NCBI GenBank assembly: GCA_946406115.1
Contig: OX291544.1
Location: 868,001 to 932,000, forward strand
Source of the DNA: Apoda limacodes
Lineage: Eukaryota > Arthropoda > Insecta > Lepidoptera > Limacodidae
Direction of reading: 5' to 3'
Length of the DNA stretch: 64,000 bases
Part shown: positions 43,761 through 54,654 of the stretch, one piece after another
Layout of the letters: every line of letters begins with the position of its first letter
Position numbering within the stretch: the first letter of the stretch is position 1
The notes under the pieces: generated by a model
Told to the model about the DNA's origin: nothing
Seen by the model: only the letters and a program-made list of their open reading frames with translations
The model's database searches: none
Program-made: the position numbers and the translations under genes

Positions 43761-43919
43761 TGGTAAACTGTGTAGCTATGCTGTACAGCTCCAGCAGCTC
43801 CTTGAGTTGGAGGAAGCTTTTCCAATTTGAAGGTGGATTTCTATACTGCACTTGATAATGCAGAAATCTTAATTTATTTAACGAACCTCCATTGTTTTTT
43901 ACCTTTGTATATCGATGAA

Positions 43920-44614
43920 TTTTTAAGATACTTTTAAATGTAGGGGTATATTTTTTTTAACTTTTATAAAACTTTACTTCAAGACCAAAAAAATAAGCCG
44001 TCGAAGAAGTCAAAAATCGAAATATATCTCTAATAGAGAAAAACAAGTCTATGAAGATGCAAGTGATCTAGAAGAAGAAGAATTGGAGAATGTTGACCTT
44101 CCCGTCGAAACTGATGAAATTGAAGATGAAGATGAAGAAGAAAACGACGAAGAAGAAGGCTATTCTATTGAATCAGATGAACCAATGTTAAAAAAAAAAC
44201 AAATTAAATAATTTTAATTAATGATTTATTTTTTTAATAAATTTTTATTCCAATTTTTAAAATATCAAATAAAATTAGTAAACATAAATCGTAACCGGAA
44301 AACTGCTTATTTACTGCATTTTATTTCTATAAATTAACATTTAAGGTACTAAAATCACGTATTGTACAATAAATAAACATAAATTTTCAATTAATTAAAC
44401 TAGATGTATTTTATTTTTGTATTTTAACGCAATACTTTATGATTTGCAAGGAATTTGAACGATAGGTGACAAGTTGCGTATATTGGAAATCGGTATTTTT
44501 GGTTTTTCGCATATTTCAGATACTTTTTAAATGTAAATGGATATTTTTTTTAACTAATATACAACTTTACTTCAAGACGAAAAAAATGAGCCGTCAAAGA
44601 AGTCAAAAATGGAA
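43920..44614. repeat. Direct repeat pair flanking an acidic open frame
   Basis: Segments of about 90-100 bp at 43920-44010 and 44514-44614 share ACTTTTAAATGTA-like text, AACTTTACTTCAAGAC, AAAAAATRAGCCGTC and AAGAAGTCAAAAAT. About 500 bp lies between them. It could be a duplicated element end. Confidence 0.6.
43977..44211 (+). pseudogene. Acidic C-terminal-like open frame, unrecognised
   Basis: About 77 codons are open without a Met: SRRRSQKSKYISNREKQ, then YEDASDLEEEELENVDLP, a run of Asp/Glu, then YSIESDEPMLKKKQIK and a stop at about 44211, with an AT-rich stretch containing AATAAA-like text after it. Basic-then-acidic composition looks like the tail of a nuclear protein or of a transposase. 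GAA/GAT repeats could also create it by chance. Confidence 0.35.
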
Positions 44615-45271
44615 TTTTTTTTCGTGAAATTTCTTGACCGAAAAAAACAATGTTTTTTAGAAAATCGTTAATATCTCGGAAAAAATTTAACTTACAGAGT
44701 TCGGGCAAATCGGAAAAGTTGAAGCACTCAAAAATGTACATTCAGTCCAAATTTTGAATATAATGAATATTTATTTGAGGCAAACAACGAAAAAAATTGA
44801 AAAATTGGTTTTTGCCAATAACTCATAAAATTTGAGGTTAAGTCTAAAAGTAACCTGAACCAAATTGTAAATTTTTTGATTATTTACAACTTTTCAATAG
44901 ACCATTTTGTGATCTGAGCAGATGCCCCGCCAAAAATGGCAAAAAGCGATTTTCAACCCGTAAAACCCACCTCCACCACCCCTCGCCAATCAAAATCACT
45001 TGGATTTATTTTTCTCTTATCCTGTAACTATTTTTTTCCCCCTGAGCTATTATCCCCGGGCTATATGGAGAAGAAACGGTGAAAGAAATTCTCTAGAATT
45101 CGCTCTTTTGAATGTTTTATTAGACTATCAAAAATATCACAACTATTACGAGATATAAAGTATCTACTTATTAAATCTAAGTTTCTAGTCAAAACACAAA
45201 TAAGCCGTAAAGTATTTGTTATCATCACCGCTGCAAGAATGCAGCACAAATTGCATCTATAAATGCATTTT
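44615..45271. other. Spacer
   Basis: AT-rich, then mixed sequence. Nothing beyond the direct-repeat pair is recognised. Confidence 0.4.
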
Positions 45272-45527
45272 TAGGGTTCCGTACCTGAAAGGTAATTAGG
45301 AACCCTATTACTAAGGCTTCGCTGTCCGTCCGTCCGTCCGTCTGTCACCAGGCTGCTTCTCATGAACCGTTTCAGTTAGGCAGTTGAAATTTTCACGAAG
45401 ATGCATTTCTGTTGCCGCTATAACAACAAATACTAAAAAAGGGGGCATACGTGATTTTTTGCTCGTTTTTGTAGATAATGGTACGGAACCCTTCGTGCGC
45501 GAGTCCAACTCGCAATTAGCCGATTTT
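45272..45527 (-). repeat. Interspersed repeat S, copy 3 (reverse)
   Basis: The reverse complement carries the same order as the other copies: AATTGCGAGTTGGACTCGCG, the GGTACC-type block, the TTGTTATAGCGG block, (GGAC)n near 45330 and the GGTACGGAACCCT end at 45272-45284. Confidence 0.85.
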
Positions 45528-45810
45528 TATTTATATCATGTAATGTTTCGCAATATAATACGTTAATATTAAGCACATATTAACATAATTAAACTCTGTT
45601 CCTGATAGGGACTAGCCTTAGATTTAAGAAACTGTAATAACAATAAGTGTAAAATTGTAATAAGTTAGGTAAAAGTAGAGTAAGTTTGTTTCATTTCCCC
45701 TCTTTACTATTTGTTAATATCAAAAACAATATTGTGTGAGTACCGACATGTTGTCGACTTAGTACGCACGACTATCCCCAAAAAAGCGGGAATTGAAATT
45801 TAATGTATTT
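45528..45810. other. Spacer
   Basis: AT-rich sequence, nothing recognised. Confidence 0.4.
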
Positions 45811-46100
45811 ATATATCACCGTTAAATTGTAAATAACGTTACGTTATAATCTGTCTAGTAAGATTGTACACTATGGAACAAAAAATATAATAAAGTGTAT
45901 TGTTTAGATTATATAAACATAATTCGATCGCTCCGCTTGCTTTGCTCGCTCCGCTTTTACGTGATCACAAGAGAAACTGAACATAACCCACCCAAAAAGA
46001 TTTATACAGTGCAATTTCTGCCTCATTTTGTTCCATAGTATACAATCTCACTAGATAGATTACAACCTAACGTTATTTACAATTTAACGGTGCCATATAT
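45811..46100. mobile_element. MITE-like inverted-repeat element, about 290 bp
   Basis: Arms 45811-45884 and 46025-46100 are imperfect inverted repeats of about 75 bp. The left arm has CACCGTTAAATTGTAAATAA and CACTATGGAACAAAA; the right arm has their complements. Outside is ATATAT on both sides. The loop includes CGCTCCGCTTGCTTTGCTCG. It has no coding capacity. Small size and AT target sites fit a miniature inverted-repeat element, though the exact ends and target duplication are blurred by the ATAT flanks. Confidence 0.7.
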
Positions 46101-47335
46101 ATAAAACATGTGCCATTTGTTGGGCAAAAATGTACCGAACTAGAGTTCTATATAGACCGTATGCACGGTCGCTAGGCTAGAGGTTTAAATAGGTAGCGTG
46201 CTGAGTTTTGTACATTCTTTCTCCCTCACTTCTATGATAATAGACTGCGATAGGGATACGAAAGGGAAAGGATTTGGGTCTATGGGTAAAAAAGGGAAAG
46301 ACTGCCTAAAACTTTACATATCTAGGGTCACTAAGTCTTTCGGCCATGCGTAAAATAAGTATCACAGATTAAAAGCACACCTTTTCCCCTACACGTAGAT
46401 ACCTATACCGTTACGGTAAGTAGTATAGTTAGGGCGCAAATTACATGTGAAATTATTAAATACAATAGCTTATAACCAAGCAACCGGGTTACATTGAATA
46501 AAGATAAATGTATCACTAGATACCTCTCGTAGGCACCTACCGAACCTACCTACCTAACTAGGTTTTAAATAGGTTACTCTAAGCCCTGAAGTACAGGAGC
46601 GAAAGAAAAAACCTGAAAACTTATATTTCACATTTTTCATGACGAAACAAACGGACAGACACCAAAAGTACTGAAAGGTATGTCCGAATTTTAGATCCAT
46701 TTCTTGAGATTTAGCACAAAGTCTGTATTCGTTCAGTGTAGGCAGAAAACCCTGAGAGTTAGATTTCCAGCTCTTCTCTCACTACAGCCTAACCGTAGAC
46801 GATGGAACATACCACTATATGTTGTTAGAACCGCTTCCAAAAGCTCCAGCCTAGGACACCTAAAACGACATTATAGCTCCTACCGTTTGGCTATAAAACC
46901 TAAAAATGTATAACAACGTTATTATAGTCAAGCTACGAATCGTGTGACTGTAATGGTAATAGCCGATAGAAACCTCAACTGTCAGTAGCAGATTATAGCT
47001 ATTTAGATACACCTATACTTTCGATATATTTATTTATATGTCTATATTGACTACTGTATGTTATCTTTCACTAAGTTTTTGTGTGGGCTAGATTTTTAGT
47101 CACCACAGTAAGTACAGTGACTTAAGCACTAAATCTAGAAAGTTCTAAGGAATAACACTTCCCTCTGATGGGACTTTTTATATTTATATAAATATAGAAC
47201 GAAATTTGTTTTGTATTCATTCAAGAGACAGTAAGTCGTTACTAGCTATGAAAGCTAAGAATTAAATTTTTGTACATATGTGTTAGAATGTAAGTTAGAA
47301 ATAAGTTAAATAAAATCGGTCTGTCGTGTACAAAT
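46101..47335. other. Spacer
   Basis: A 69-codon frame at 46704-46913 reads LRVRFPALLSLQPNRRRW. It resembles no family I can name and has no neighbours. The rest is AT-rich and unrecognised. Confidence 0.35.
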
Positions 47336-47992
47336 ACGCGTTTTCCTCATATCTCAAGCGCCTAAGTAGTCACAGGCAAACCACAGATGTGCCACAGCTT
47401 GCGAAGGGTCTGCCCGCACAGTATTTCTAAGATTCGTAAGCTTTTCACAAACTGCAAGAAGAACAATTATAAGTACTTAAGGACCTCATAGACTGGTCCA
47501 GCCAAATACCACAAAGAGCTAAAACTCTCAGCTAGGTATTACTATCGTAATGTTAATTTAACATCAATATGATAACAATTATACATAATTAAAAACACAC
47601 AATAAAATTTAATCTTCTACAAACAACAACTGTACTTAACTGAAATGTTTTTCAATATTGAATTCCATTCAGGTTTGGCAGCGACCTGTTGCAACCAGTG
47701 CGGTGGACTGAACGAGAATGCCGTTGGAGGGACAGGCAGTGACTTATATAGGTGACTTATCTGTCCATCCCACCCATCACCAGCAACGCGGGTGTCGTTT
47801 CCGTCCTTTTTTACTTGACAAAAACACCACGTGCCAACGCAGTCGCGTGCCTGCAGGTGATGTTCATAAAAACAGCACGTGCCAAACACTATTTTATATC
47901 AGTGACTATTATACTGTATATATTATAATTTACTTATTTACCTTATTAACATACATTTTACAGTTGATAACTATATCTAATCTAACACGGCC
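47336..47992. repeat. Repeat XY copy 1 (uninterrupted)
   Basis: X (47336-47435, CGAAGGGTCTGCCCGCACA) is followed by Y (about 47440-47985, from AACTGCAAGAAGAACAATTA through ATGCCGTTGGAGGGACAGGC to CAAACACTATTTTATATCAG). Both parts recur at 52150-54470, where Y comes first and X follows. The permuted order suggests units from a tandem array. It is non-coding as far as I can see. Confidence 0.8.
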
Positions 47993-47996
47993 ATAT

Positions 47997-48430
47997 TGAC
48001 TGTACTTCGTCCACGAAGTGCTCACAAAATATATTCTTTATTTATTCTTAAATTATTCTTTAATATATCGTGGTCAACAGCCTCTAGGTCTGTAGCCCCA
48101 TCACCCGTTGTCAGTGAAGTCCAGGCCGTATCCAGCAGATGGCCACACAACGGATACAATTTTTATGGTCAACTGCCTCAGGGTATCTGCCCCATCACCT
48201 GTTGCCAGAGAAGGCCAGGCAGTACCCAGCAGTTGGCCGCCCAGCGGATAAAATCAAACTTTATGTGACTATACTTCGTCCACGAAGTACTTACATAATT
48301 TTTTAATTTATATGTCGTGGTCAACTGCTTCACGGTCTCTAGCCCCATTACCCGTTGTCAGTGAAGCCCAGGCAGTGACCAGCTGTTGGCCAATCAACGT
48401 ATACATCTATACATCCAAACTTTATGTACA
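47997..48430. repeat. Complex tandem repeat, about 270-bp unit
   Basis: Segment P (TACTTCGTCCACGAAGT, itself a short hairpin) occurs at about 48001 and 48271. Segment Q (TGGTCAACTGCCTCAGGGTA type, with CCCCATCACC and CCAGGCAGT) occurs at about 48072, 48166 and 48320. So two P-Q units exist and the first has Q doubled. Confidence 0.8.
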
Positions 48431-49269
48431 TACTTATAGTATTCGACTATCAAGGTACAACTACTTCACAGTACTACTAGTAGTATGAAGCAGATGACTC
48501 CTCACTTATTCATAATATTTTTAGTTATCTGATACAGCGTACCTTGGCAAGGTGTACAATATTAAACAAATACATTTGCCAAATTTAATAACAAAATAAT
48601 ATATTATCTTACCATTACATTAACAAACGCCATTATTGTTATATATATATTAATTATTAAATTAACTGCTACGTTTTCAATGGAATACTAAAACTGTATG
48701 GAATATTAAAATTTTTACAAAAATTTGATTAAATAAAGAATCGTCAAATTATAAAGTTTTTAGTCAGTTTGCAAAATTTAGCGGCACTATTCACACAATT
48801 GTAAAAAAAAATTAAATTTATACTGATGAACAGAAATAAAAAAGAAAAATAAATATAAGAAACCTTTAAGTTTTAACGGTTAAACAAGACATAGATGGCA
48901 TCTTGGGTCATGAAATGAGAATGTAGTAATTCAGGGCGCGTTCGTTTTGGGATGCAGAATCATTATTTTCGTTACTTTTGTCACATGTCATGCGTTCGTT
49001 TAGTATTTGTATCAAAAATATCAAAATTTTAGTATCATCTTTCAGGTGACTCACGAACGCGGTTGAATCAACGTACTGTTTCGGGTTTTCTTAACTTAAA
49101 TATATCTAAACTAATTATTTTTTATATTGAATATCAAAGTTTCGTAGCTTACATTATAGTGAAGTGCTGGTATTGTTTGTGATTGTTACTGTGTGGCACA
49201 AAAACCACTGTTAGTGTTTTTAATAACATTCTTAACGTGCAAATAAATCTATTACCCTCTTATTATTTA
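48431..49269. other. AT-rich spacer
   Basis: No gene recognised. CAGGGCGCGTTCGTTTTGGG near 48934 and CACGAACGCGGTTGAA near 49050 are imperfect inverted matches and could be the ends of a small MITE of about 130 bp. Confidence 0.35.
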
Positions 49270-49399
49270 AATAAGTGAATTACAGTGACACACAGAACTA
49301 ATCTGTGACTTGGACAGTAATTGGTATTGATAATAGCGCCATCTTGTGGTTTATTGCTGAAGCATTCTCTACAAATATCTTCATCTGATTTTTGTTAAA

Positions 49400-50350
49400 A
49401 TGGCAAAGTGTGGCGCCTGCTGCAAATATCTCGCAACGGTAAATGCGGCGAAATATACCAAGTGCTCTTGTTACAATCACCGGGCACTTGTGGCGCTGCA
49501 GGTACCAGCTACAGGATCGATATCGACTTGCTGGTGTTGCGCAGAATGCAAAAAAAATGTTCCGTGAGATAATCGACCTGACACCCCGATAAAATGGAAT
49601 CGCAGGTAATGCAGGGCAGCCTGATCAACCTAGTGTATCTAAAGATACCTCCTCACAAAAGCAAGGTCATGAAGTACAATTAGGTGAAGAACTTCATCTG
49701 TTTCGAAATGAGCTTCGTGCGGTGCGAGAGGAGCTAAGAGAATTTCGTCAGGAGGTGAACGAATTTCAAAGCTTCGCTAGCACAATGCACAAACAGATTA
49801 CTTAGTTTAGAAGAGAGGTTTGATAAATTAGAAAATAGAGTGGCTGCTGGTAATCAAAGGAATTTCACACAGCTGTACAGTACAGCAGCTAAAGCGTGAC
49901 CTTAATGATAGAGATCAGCAGTTACTCTCGAACGATATAGAGATCACCAACCTTCCAGAATCTGGCTCTGAAAATCCTATCCATATTGTAACTGTCATAG
50001 CAACCAAGCTAAGTGTTACAGTTGAAGAGCGAGACGTTGTTAGTGCAATGCGTGTAGGTGGGCGTCATGTGCGGGCTGACAGTGCCGATGGCTCGGTGGA
50101 AGCTCACCCTCGGCCTCTCGTGGTCTGCCTTACGCGCCGGGCTTTGAAGGATGAGTTGCTTCGCAGTGCCCGGGTACATCGTGGCACCACCTCAGCGGAA
50201 CTCAATATATCTTCAGACAAGCGACCCTTTTTTGTCAATGAGAGGCTTACCAGAGGTAACGGACAGCTTTTTCATAAAACGCGCGAGATTTGTAGGCGCT
50301 TGCAGTGGAGGTTTGTTTGGACTAAGCAAGGCCGCATAAGTCCTCAGTAA
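49400..50350 (+). pseudogene. Family C ORF1 relic: PHD-like zinc finger and RRM-like domain
   Basis: ORF1 proteins of CR1-group elements bind element RNA. The start MAKCGACCKYLATVNAAKYT has a Cys-rich PHD-like finger continuing to CWCCAECKKNV. A charged helical segment (ELHLFRNELRAVREELREFR in another frame near 49690) is a likely coiled coil. The C-terminal RRM-like part is open at 50048-50350 (RPLVVCLTRRALKDELLRSA, then FVNERLTRGNGQLFHKTREI, ending at a stop). Stops and frameshifts near 49567, 49700-49800 and 49870 disable it. Confidence 0.75.
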
Positions 50351-50740
50351 ATTCCATTGCAAGTGAAGAAGATTTGGATAAAATTTTTGGTTCAGACGCT
50401 GTCAAAACAAGTATTCAGTAATGATAATTTATTTTTATATGTATTATATTTTGGAACATCAATCCAAAGGGTATATGTTTTCAGTTTTATCTTAATTACT
50501 CTTTATGAATATGTTGAATGTAACCATATTGCTCCCTATAATATTAGCATTAGTAAAATTTGTATTATTGGATTTAAATATCTAAGTATTACTTTCATAA
50601 TTTGTATATTAATTTTAGTTTCTATGCTTACGCTATTTATTTCTAATGAGTTCTCGTTGATAGGGCGGAACTTAGGTATATTATTAATATTTGTTGAATG
50701 TCAGTGTATTGCAGTCTTAATTTTTAAAAAGGCCTTAAAA
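50351..50740 (+). other. Inter-ORF segment of family C copy 2
   Basis: An AT-rich stretch between ORF1 and ORF2. A 137-codon frame here is Ile/Leu/Phe-rich, but that is typical of AT-rich DNA, and its end overlaps the endonuclease start in another frame, so I do not call it a gene. Confidence 0.5.
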
Positions 50741-50741
50741 C

Positions 50742-52150
50742 AATTGGATTATTTAATGCAGGATCACTGAATACTCGTCATGACGAGTTCATGTTAGCAA
50801 TGGATAACCCAAAGTACGACTTATTAGCCATAAACGAATCATGGCTTAGAGAGGGGCAGGATGAGCGTGCCCCCGTGGTTCCAGGCTACCGACTACGACA
50901 TATGCCACGTCCACAAAGTATCCGTGGTGGCCGTGGTGGGGGTGTAGGGTTCTTCATTCGATATGGGATTAATTCTCGTGTACACTCACACCCAATCATT
51001 GATAAGATCGAGCAGATGTGGCTTAAATTAAGTCTTAATGGTTTCAAAATTATTATTGGGACAGCCTATCACCCCCCTTGGCTAGATGTAAACGTTTGTT
51101 TAGATGCCTTAACAATGTCTATTAATTCTTGTTCTGCAGCTGATTATATCGTCCTCACTGGAGACTTTAACGCAAACATACTTAATACTGAAGAAAATAA
51201 AACTAAATTATTTCTGAACTGCTTTCAATCCGTTAATTTAAAACAATACATAACCAAACCAACACATTTCACAGAACACAGTGAAACTTTAATAGATTTA
51301 ATATGCACTGATGCTCCAATATGACACTCTTCTGTCACTCATAGTCCTGAACTAGGAAATCACGCTATAGTTTCCATCGAATTAAATCTGAAAAAAGAAA
51401 AAAACACATAAATGCATCAATATCAGACCATTAAAGGACATTCTTTTAAACCATTTTAATAATGATTTAAAATCTTTACAATGGGAGACTCTTAAACAAA
51501 TTCCGGATATTCATGAAATGGTAAGAACATTTACTAATATATTGGTATGTCTTTTAGAACTTCATGCCCCTGTAAAAACTATCCGCGTTAAAGGTCAGTC
51601 TGCCCCCTGGATGACTGACACTGTTAAAGAAATGGTGAGAATACGAAATAAAAGTTATGAACGATACAGATCATCAGGATTAGTATCGCATAAACTTTTT
51701 TATAAGGATATGAAAAAACGTTTATTACAGCAATACATCAAGAGAAAAAATCTTTTTTTGAAAATAATATATTAATAATAAATTAAATGATCCCAAAAAC
51801 TTCTGGAAAAATCTTAAGAAAAACATACAGATAAAAAATAAAAATACCATTTTGCCAAGATCATGTGATGACCCAGATAGTATTAACCGACACTCCTTAG
51901 ATCTGCCCGGTAATGATCTGGTAAATATTTCTACCCTTACGTATTATGAATATCACAAATTCAGTTCAGCTATTTTTTATCTCCAGCTAGTTAATGAGAA
52001 AACTATAAACTATACCAGTTATTTAAAGTTTAAAATCGTATGCACAGGGAGTTTACCAAATTTCCTTGGATATGCTCTTTTTGACTTTACCCTAGCTTAG
52101 GTGTAATTACTGAGATTATCAATAAGTCTATTTTAAGCTCTACTTTCCCT
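50742..52150 (+). pseudogene. Family C ORF2 relic: endonuclease and RT linker, polymerase absent
   Basis: The APE-type endonuclease that nicks target DNA is well preserved. It reads GLFNAGSLNTRHDEF, AINESWLREG (catalytic Glu), GGVGFFIRYG, GTAYHPPW, VLTGDFNANIL (Asp and Asn near 51163) and LIDLICTD. The frame stays open from the first part to about 51324. The SDH motif region is shifted after that (ELGNHAIVS). The linker at 51518-51775 has HAPVKTIRVKGQSAPWMTDT. Frameshifts follow, and the element stops before any RT palm motif. Confidence 0.85.
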
Positions 52151-52466
52151 GAGCTTTTCACAACTGCAAGAAGAACAATTATAAGTACCTACTCAGAACC
52201 TCATTGACTGGTCCAGCCAAATGCCACAAAGAGCTACAACTCTCAGCTAGGTATTACTTACGCAATGTCAATTTAACATCTATATGATAACAATCATACA
52301 TAATTAAAAACACACAATAAAATATAATCCTCTGCAAACAAGTTACACAATCAATTGTACTTAACTGAGATGTTATTCAATACTGAATTTCCATTCAGTT
52401 TCCATTGCCATTCAGTTTCGGCAGCGTGACGACCTGATGCGACCAGTGCGGCGGACTGAACAAGAA

Positions 52467-52476
52467 TGCCGTTGGA
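52467..52476. repeat. Target-site duplication of LINE D2, one side (TGCCGTTGGA)
   Basis: It matches TGCCATTGGA at 54071-54080 with one substitution. The uninterrupted paralogue has a single TGCCGTTGGA at 47719-47728. Confidence 0.9.
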
Positions 52477-54070
52477 TTTTTTTTTTCTGAACTGACTATG
52501 CAGTTGGCTATCGCAGCCATTAGGTCGTTGAGACTAATCTCGCTATCCGGATAGCGAGATCGTCATCTGGGGCCGTTAGTACGTGCCGAGGCCGCCTAAC
52601 TATAGTTTTACGACCGTGCCGAGGTCGATCGGGGGGATGGTACGTTGTGGATTGCACAATTAATCGATTCGGGTGATTTTGTGTACGCTCGAAAAAGCGG
52701 ACTGCCAGATCTTTAAAAAATTAGGGAATCGTGGGGAGTTCGAAATCTCTGTGTAGGTCCGCATTGCGTGTGGACGTACCAGGAAGCTCCGGAGGCCGCT
52801 CTGAGAAAGCGGTTTTGGAGGGTCTGAAGTTTGTGGAGATTGCGCTTGGATAACGCAAAGACTACGCTAGCATAAGCTAGTATGGGGCGGATGCAAGTTG
52901 TGTAAAGATTAAGCTTATTTCTAAGCGACATCTTACTGTACTTGCCTTTCATGGGATAAAGACGACCGAGGACAAAAGCGGCTCGGTCTCTGACTATTTT
53001 GGTGTGAGCATGGAAGTTCAAACGCCTATCCATGGTCACACCGAGATATTTGGTCTTATTTTACCAGGGAATGGCACGACCGAAGAGATAGAGGGGAAGT
53101 GGCCGCGGAGGGCGGCCTACGGTAAAGAGGACTGCAGAGCTTTTGTCGGGATTCACCTCGATTCTCCATTTCCGAGACCATTCGCCTAGGGCGGTGATAG
53201 CGGGTTGGAGTCTCTTAGTGATTCAACTCACTTGCCTATCGGTGGTATAGAGAGCGGTATTGTCCGCAAAGAGGGCTAGTTGGGTAACTATCGTTTTAGG
53301 GATGTCGTTGGTGTACAGAAGGTACAAGATGGGGGCGAGCACTGAGACTTGCGGGACTCCTGCTTCTATGGGACGGGGGGAAGAGAGAGTGCCTTCAACT
53401 TTGTAGCGAAAGCTACGATTCGACAAATAGTCTCGTATGATGAGCACGAGACGATCTGGCAACTGAAAGTTGTACAGTTTAAAAATTAAACCGTTGTGCC
53501 AGACTTTGTCGAAAGCTTTCGCTACATCGAAGAAGACAGCGCCCGTGTAGCGGGCCTTACCTAATACTGGTTGGAAGCCAGTGAGAATATGTTCCGTGAT
53601 GCGGAGGACTTGATGGACGCATGAGTGTTTGGCACGAAAGCCGAACTGCTCGTCTATTAAAATGCCTCTGGAGACTATAGCGTTCCGTAGGCGAGCGAGG
53701 AGGAGACGTTCGTAGAGTTTACCAAGGGCCTTTAGTAAACTTATGGGGCGGTAGGAGGACGGCTCAGTACGAGCTTTGCCTGGCTTGTGAATGCCTATAA
53801 CAACTGCATCTTTCCATTGAGAAGGAAAGGTGCAATTTTCGATAGCAGCGTTGAAAATCGCTACTAGAAGGCAGAGAAGGGGAAAAGTGAGGCGTTTTAG
53901 GATATCGTTAGAGATACCATCCGCACCGGGGGCTTTACGGGGGCGTAGGTCTTTGATGACCTGTTAGACTTCGTCGACAGTGACTGGGGGCAGGGGGTCT
54001 TGTGGAGGTAACACAAGGTAAAAAGGTAAATTTATCCCAGTCCGTCACGGTTCTTGTGTCGGGAGGAGAG
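52477..54070 (-). mobile_element. Jockey-like LINE D2 (5'-truncated, nested in XY)
   Basis: Read on the minus strand it begins in the RT N-terminal region at 54070, continues through RT and thumb, a 3' UTR with ATAGCGAGATTAGTCTCAAC, and an A-run at 52486-52477. The A tail, 5' truncation and flanking duplication are hallmarks of target-primed reverse transcription. It is the least decayed element in the window. Confidence 0.95.
52713..54040 (-). pseudogene. D2 ORF2 relic: reverse transcriptase
   Basis: One frame carries almost the entire RT. After a stop at about 53965, 246 codons are open down to a stop at 53223. Motifs: PRKAPGADGISNDILKR, YRPISLLKALGKLYERLL, FGFRAKHSC, FFDVAKAFDKVWH, AGVPQVSVLAPILY and LALFADNTALYTT. 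Two catalytic-region changes stand out: PQG to PQV, and FADD to FADN (53259-53270), which loses the second aspartate. After another stop at about 53074 the thumb reads YLGVTMDRRLNFHAHT, PILAYASVVF and LQNRFLRAASGASWYV to 52713. Only a few stops interrupt it, so it died or arrived late. Confidence 0.9.
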
Positions 54071-54080
54071 TGCCATTGGA
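54071..54080. repeat. Target-site duplication of LINE D2, other side (TGCCATTGGA)
   Basis: The partner of 52467-52476. Immediately after it the Y repeat resumes with GGGATAGACAG. Confidence 0.9.
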
Positions 54081-54470
54081 GGGATAGACAGTGTCTTATA
54101 TAGGTGACTTATCTGTCCATCCCACCCATCACCAGCAACGCGGTTGCCCTTTGCGTCCTTTTTTACTAGACTAAAAACACCACGTGCTAACGCAGCCGCG
54201 TGTCTGCAGCTGATGTTCATAAAAACAGCACGTGCCAAACACTATTTTATATCAGTGACTATTATACTGTACTATATTATAATATTATTATTTACTTATT
54301 ACCCTTTTAACTTTCATTTTACAGTTTGTAACTATATCTAATGTAACATGTGCAATTCGCGTTTCCTTATTTCTCGCTCTACATCAAACGCCTAAGAAGA
54401 AATTCCTCGTCAAGGGCAAACCTAATGCCACAGATTGTCGAAGGGTCTGTCCGCACACAGGTTTTATGCC

Positions 54471-54654
54471 AAATGCGATAGTGTAAATAATTTATCTGTC
54501 ATATTATATATAATTCTCACACCTTTTTGTAACATATTACTAACGATGCAATTCTTGTCAAATCACTCAAAGCACAAAAAAAAATCTATTTCTCTAGCAA
54601 TTTGGGTTTTCCATTAGGTTAGTGCGCGCTTGCCGCATTAGTAATAGACCGGGT
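54471..54654. other. Spacer between XY and LINE E
   Basis: Short AT-rich sequence. The 3' end of LINE E probably lies within it but no A-run marks it. Confidence 0.4.

Larger units (their letters stand above)
49270..52150 (+). mobile_element. CR1-like LINE, family C copy 2 (3'-truncated)
   Basis: It carries a 5' UTR, an ORF1 relic, an inter-ORF region, endonuclease and the RT N-terminal linker. It is cut at about 52150, right after STFPEL, where repeat XY begins. It is complementary to the 37-kb copy, which lacks this half. Confidence 0.85.
52150..54470. repeat. Repeat XY copy 2, split by a LINE
   Basis: Y left part 52150-52476, Y right part 54071-54350, then X at 54357-54460. Compared with the uninterrupted copy at 47.4-48.0 kb, the only large difference is the LINE inserted after TGCCGTTGGA. 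Confidence 0.85.

Noticed and set aside
46704..46913. 69-codon frame as a small gene
   Set aside because: No recognised domain, no neighbouring exons or transcript signals; its length is within chance.
50357..50770. 137-codon hydrophobic frame resembling a membrane protein
   Set aside because: It lies between ORF1 and ORF2 of a CR1-like element, is Ile/Leu/Phe-rich as expected in AT-rich DNA, and overlaps the endonuclease start in another frame.
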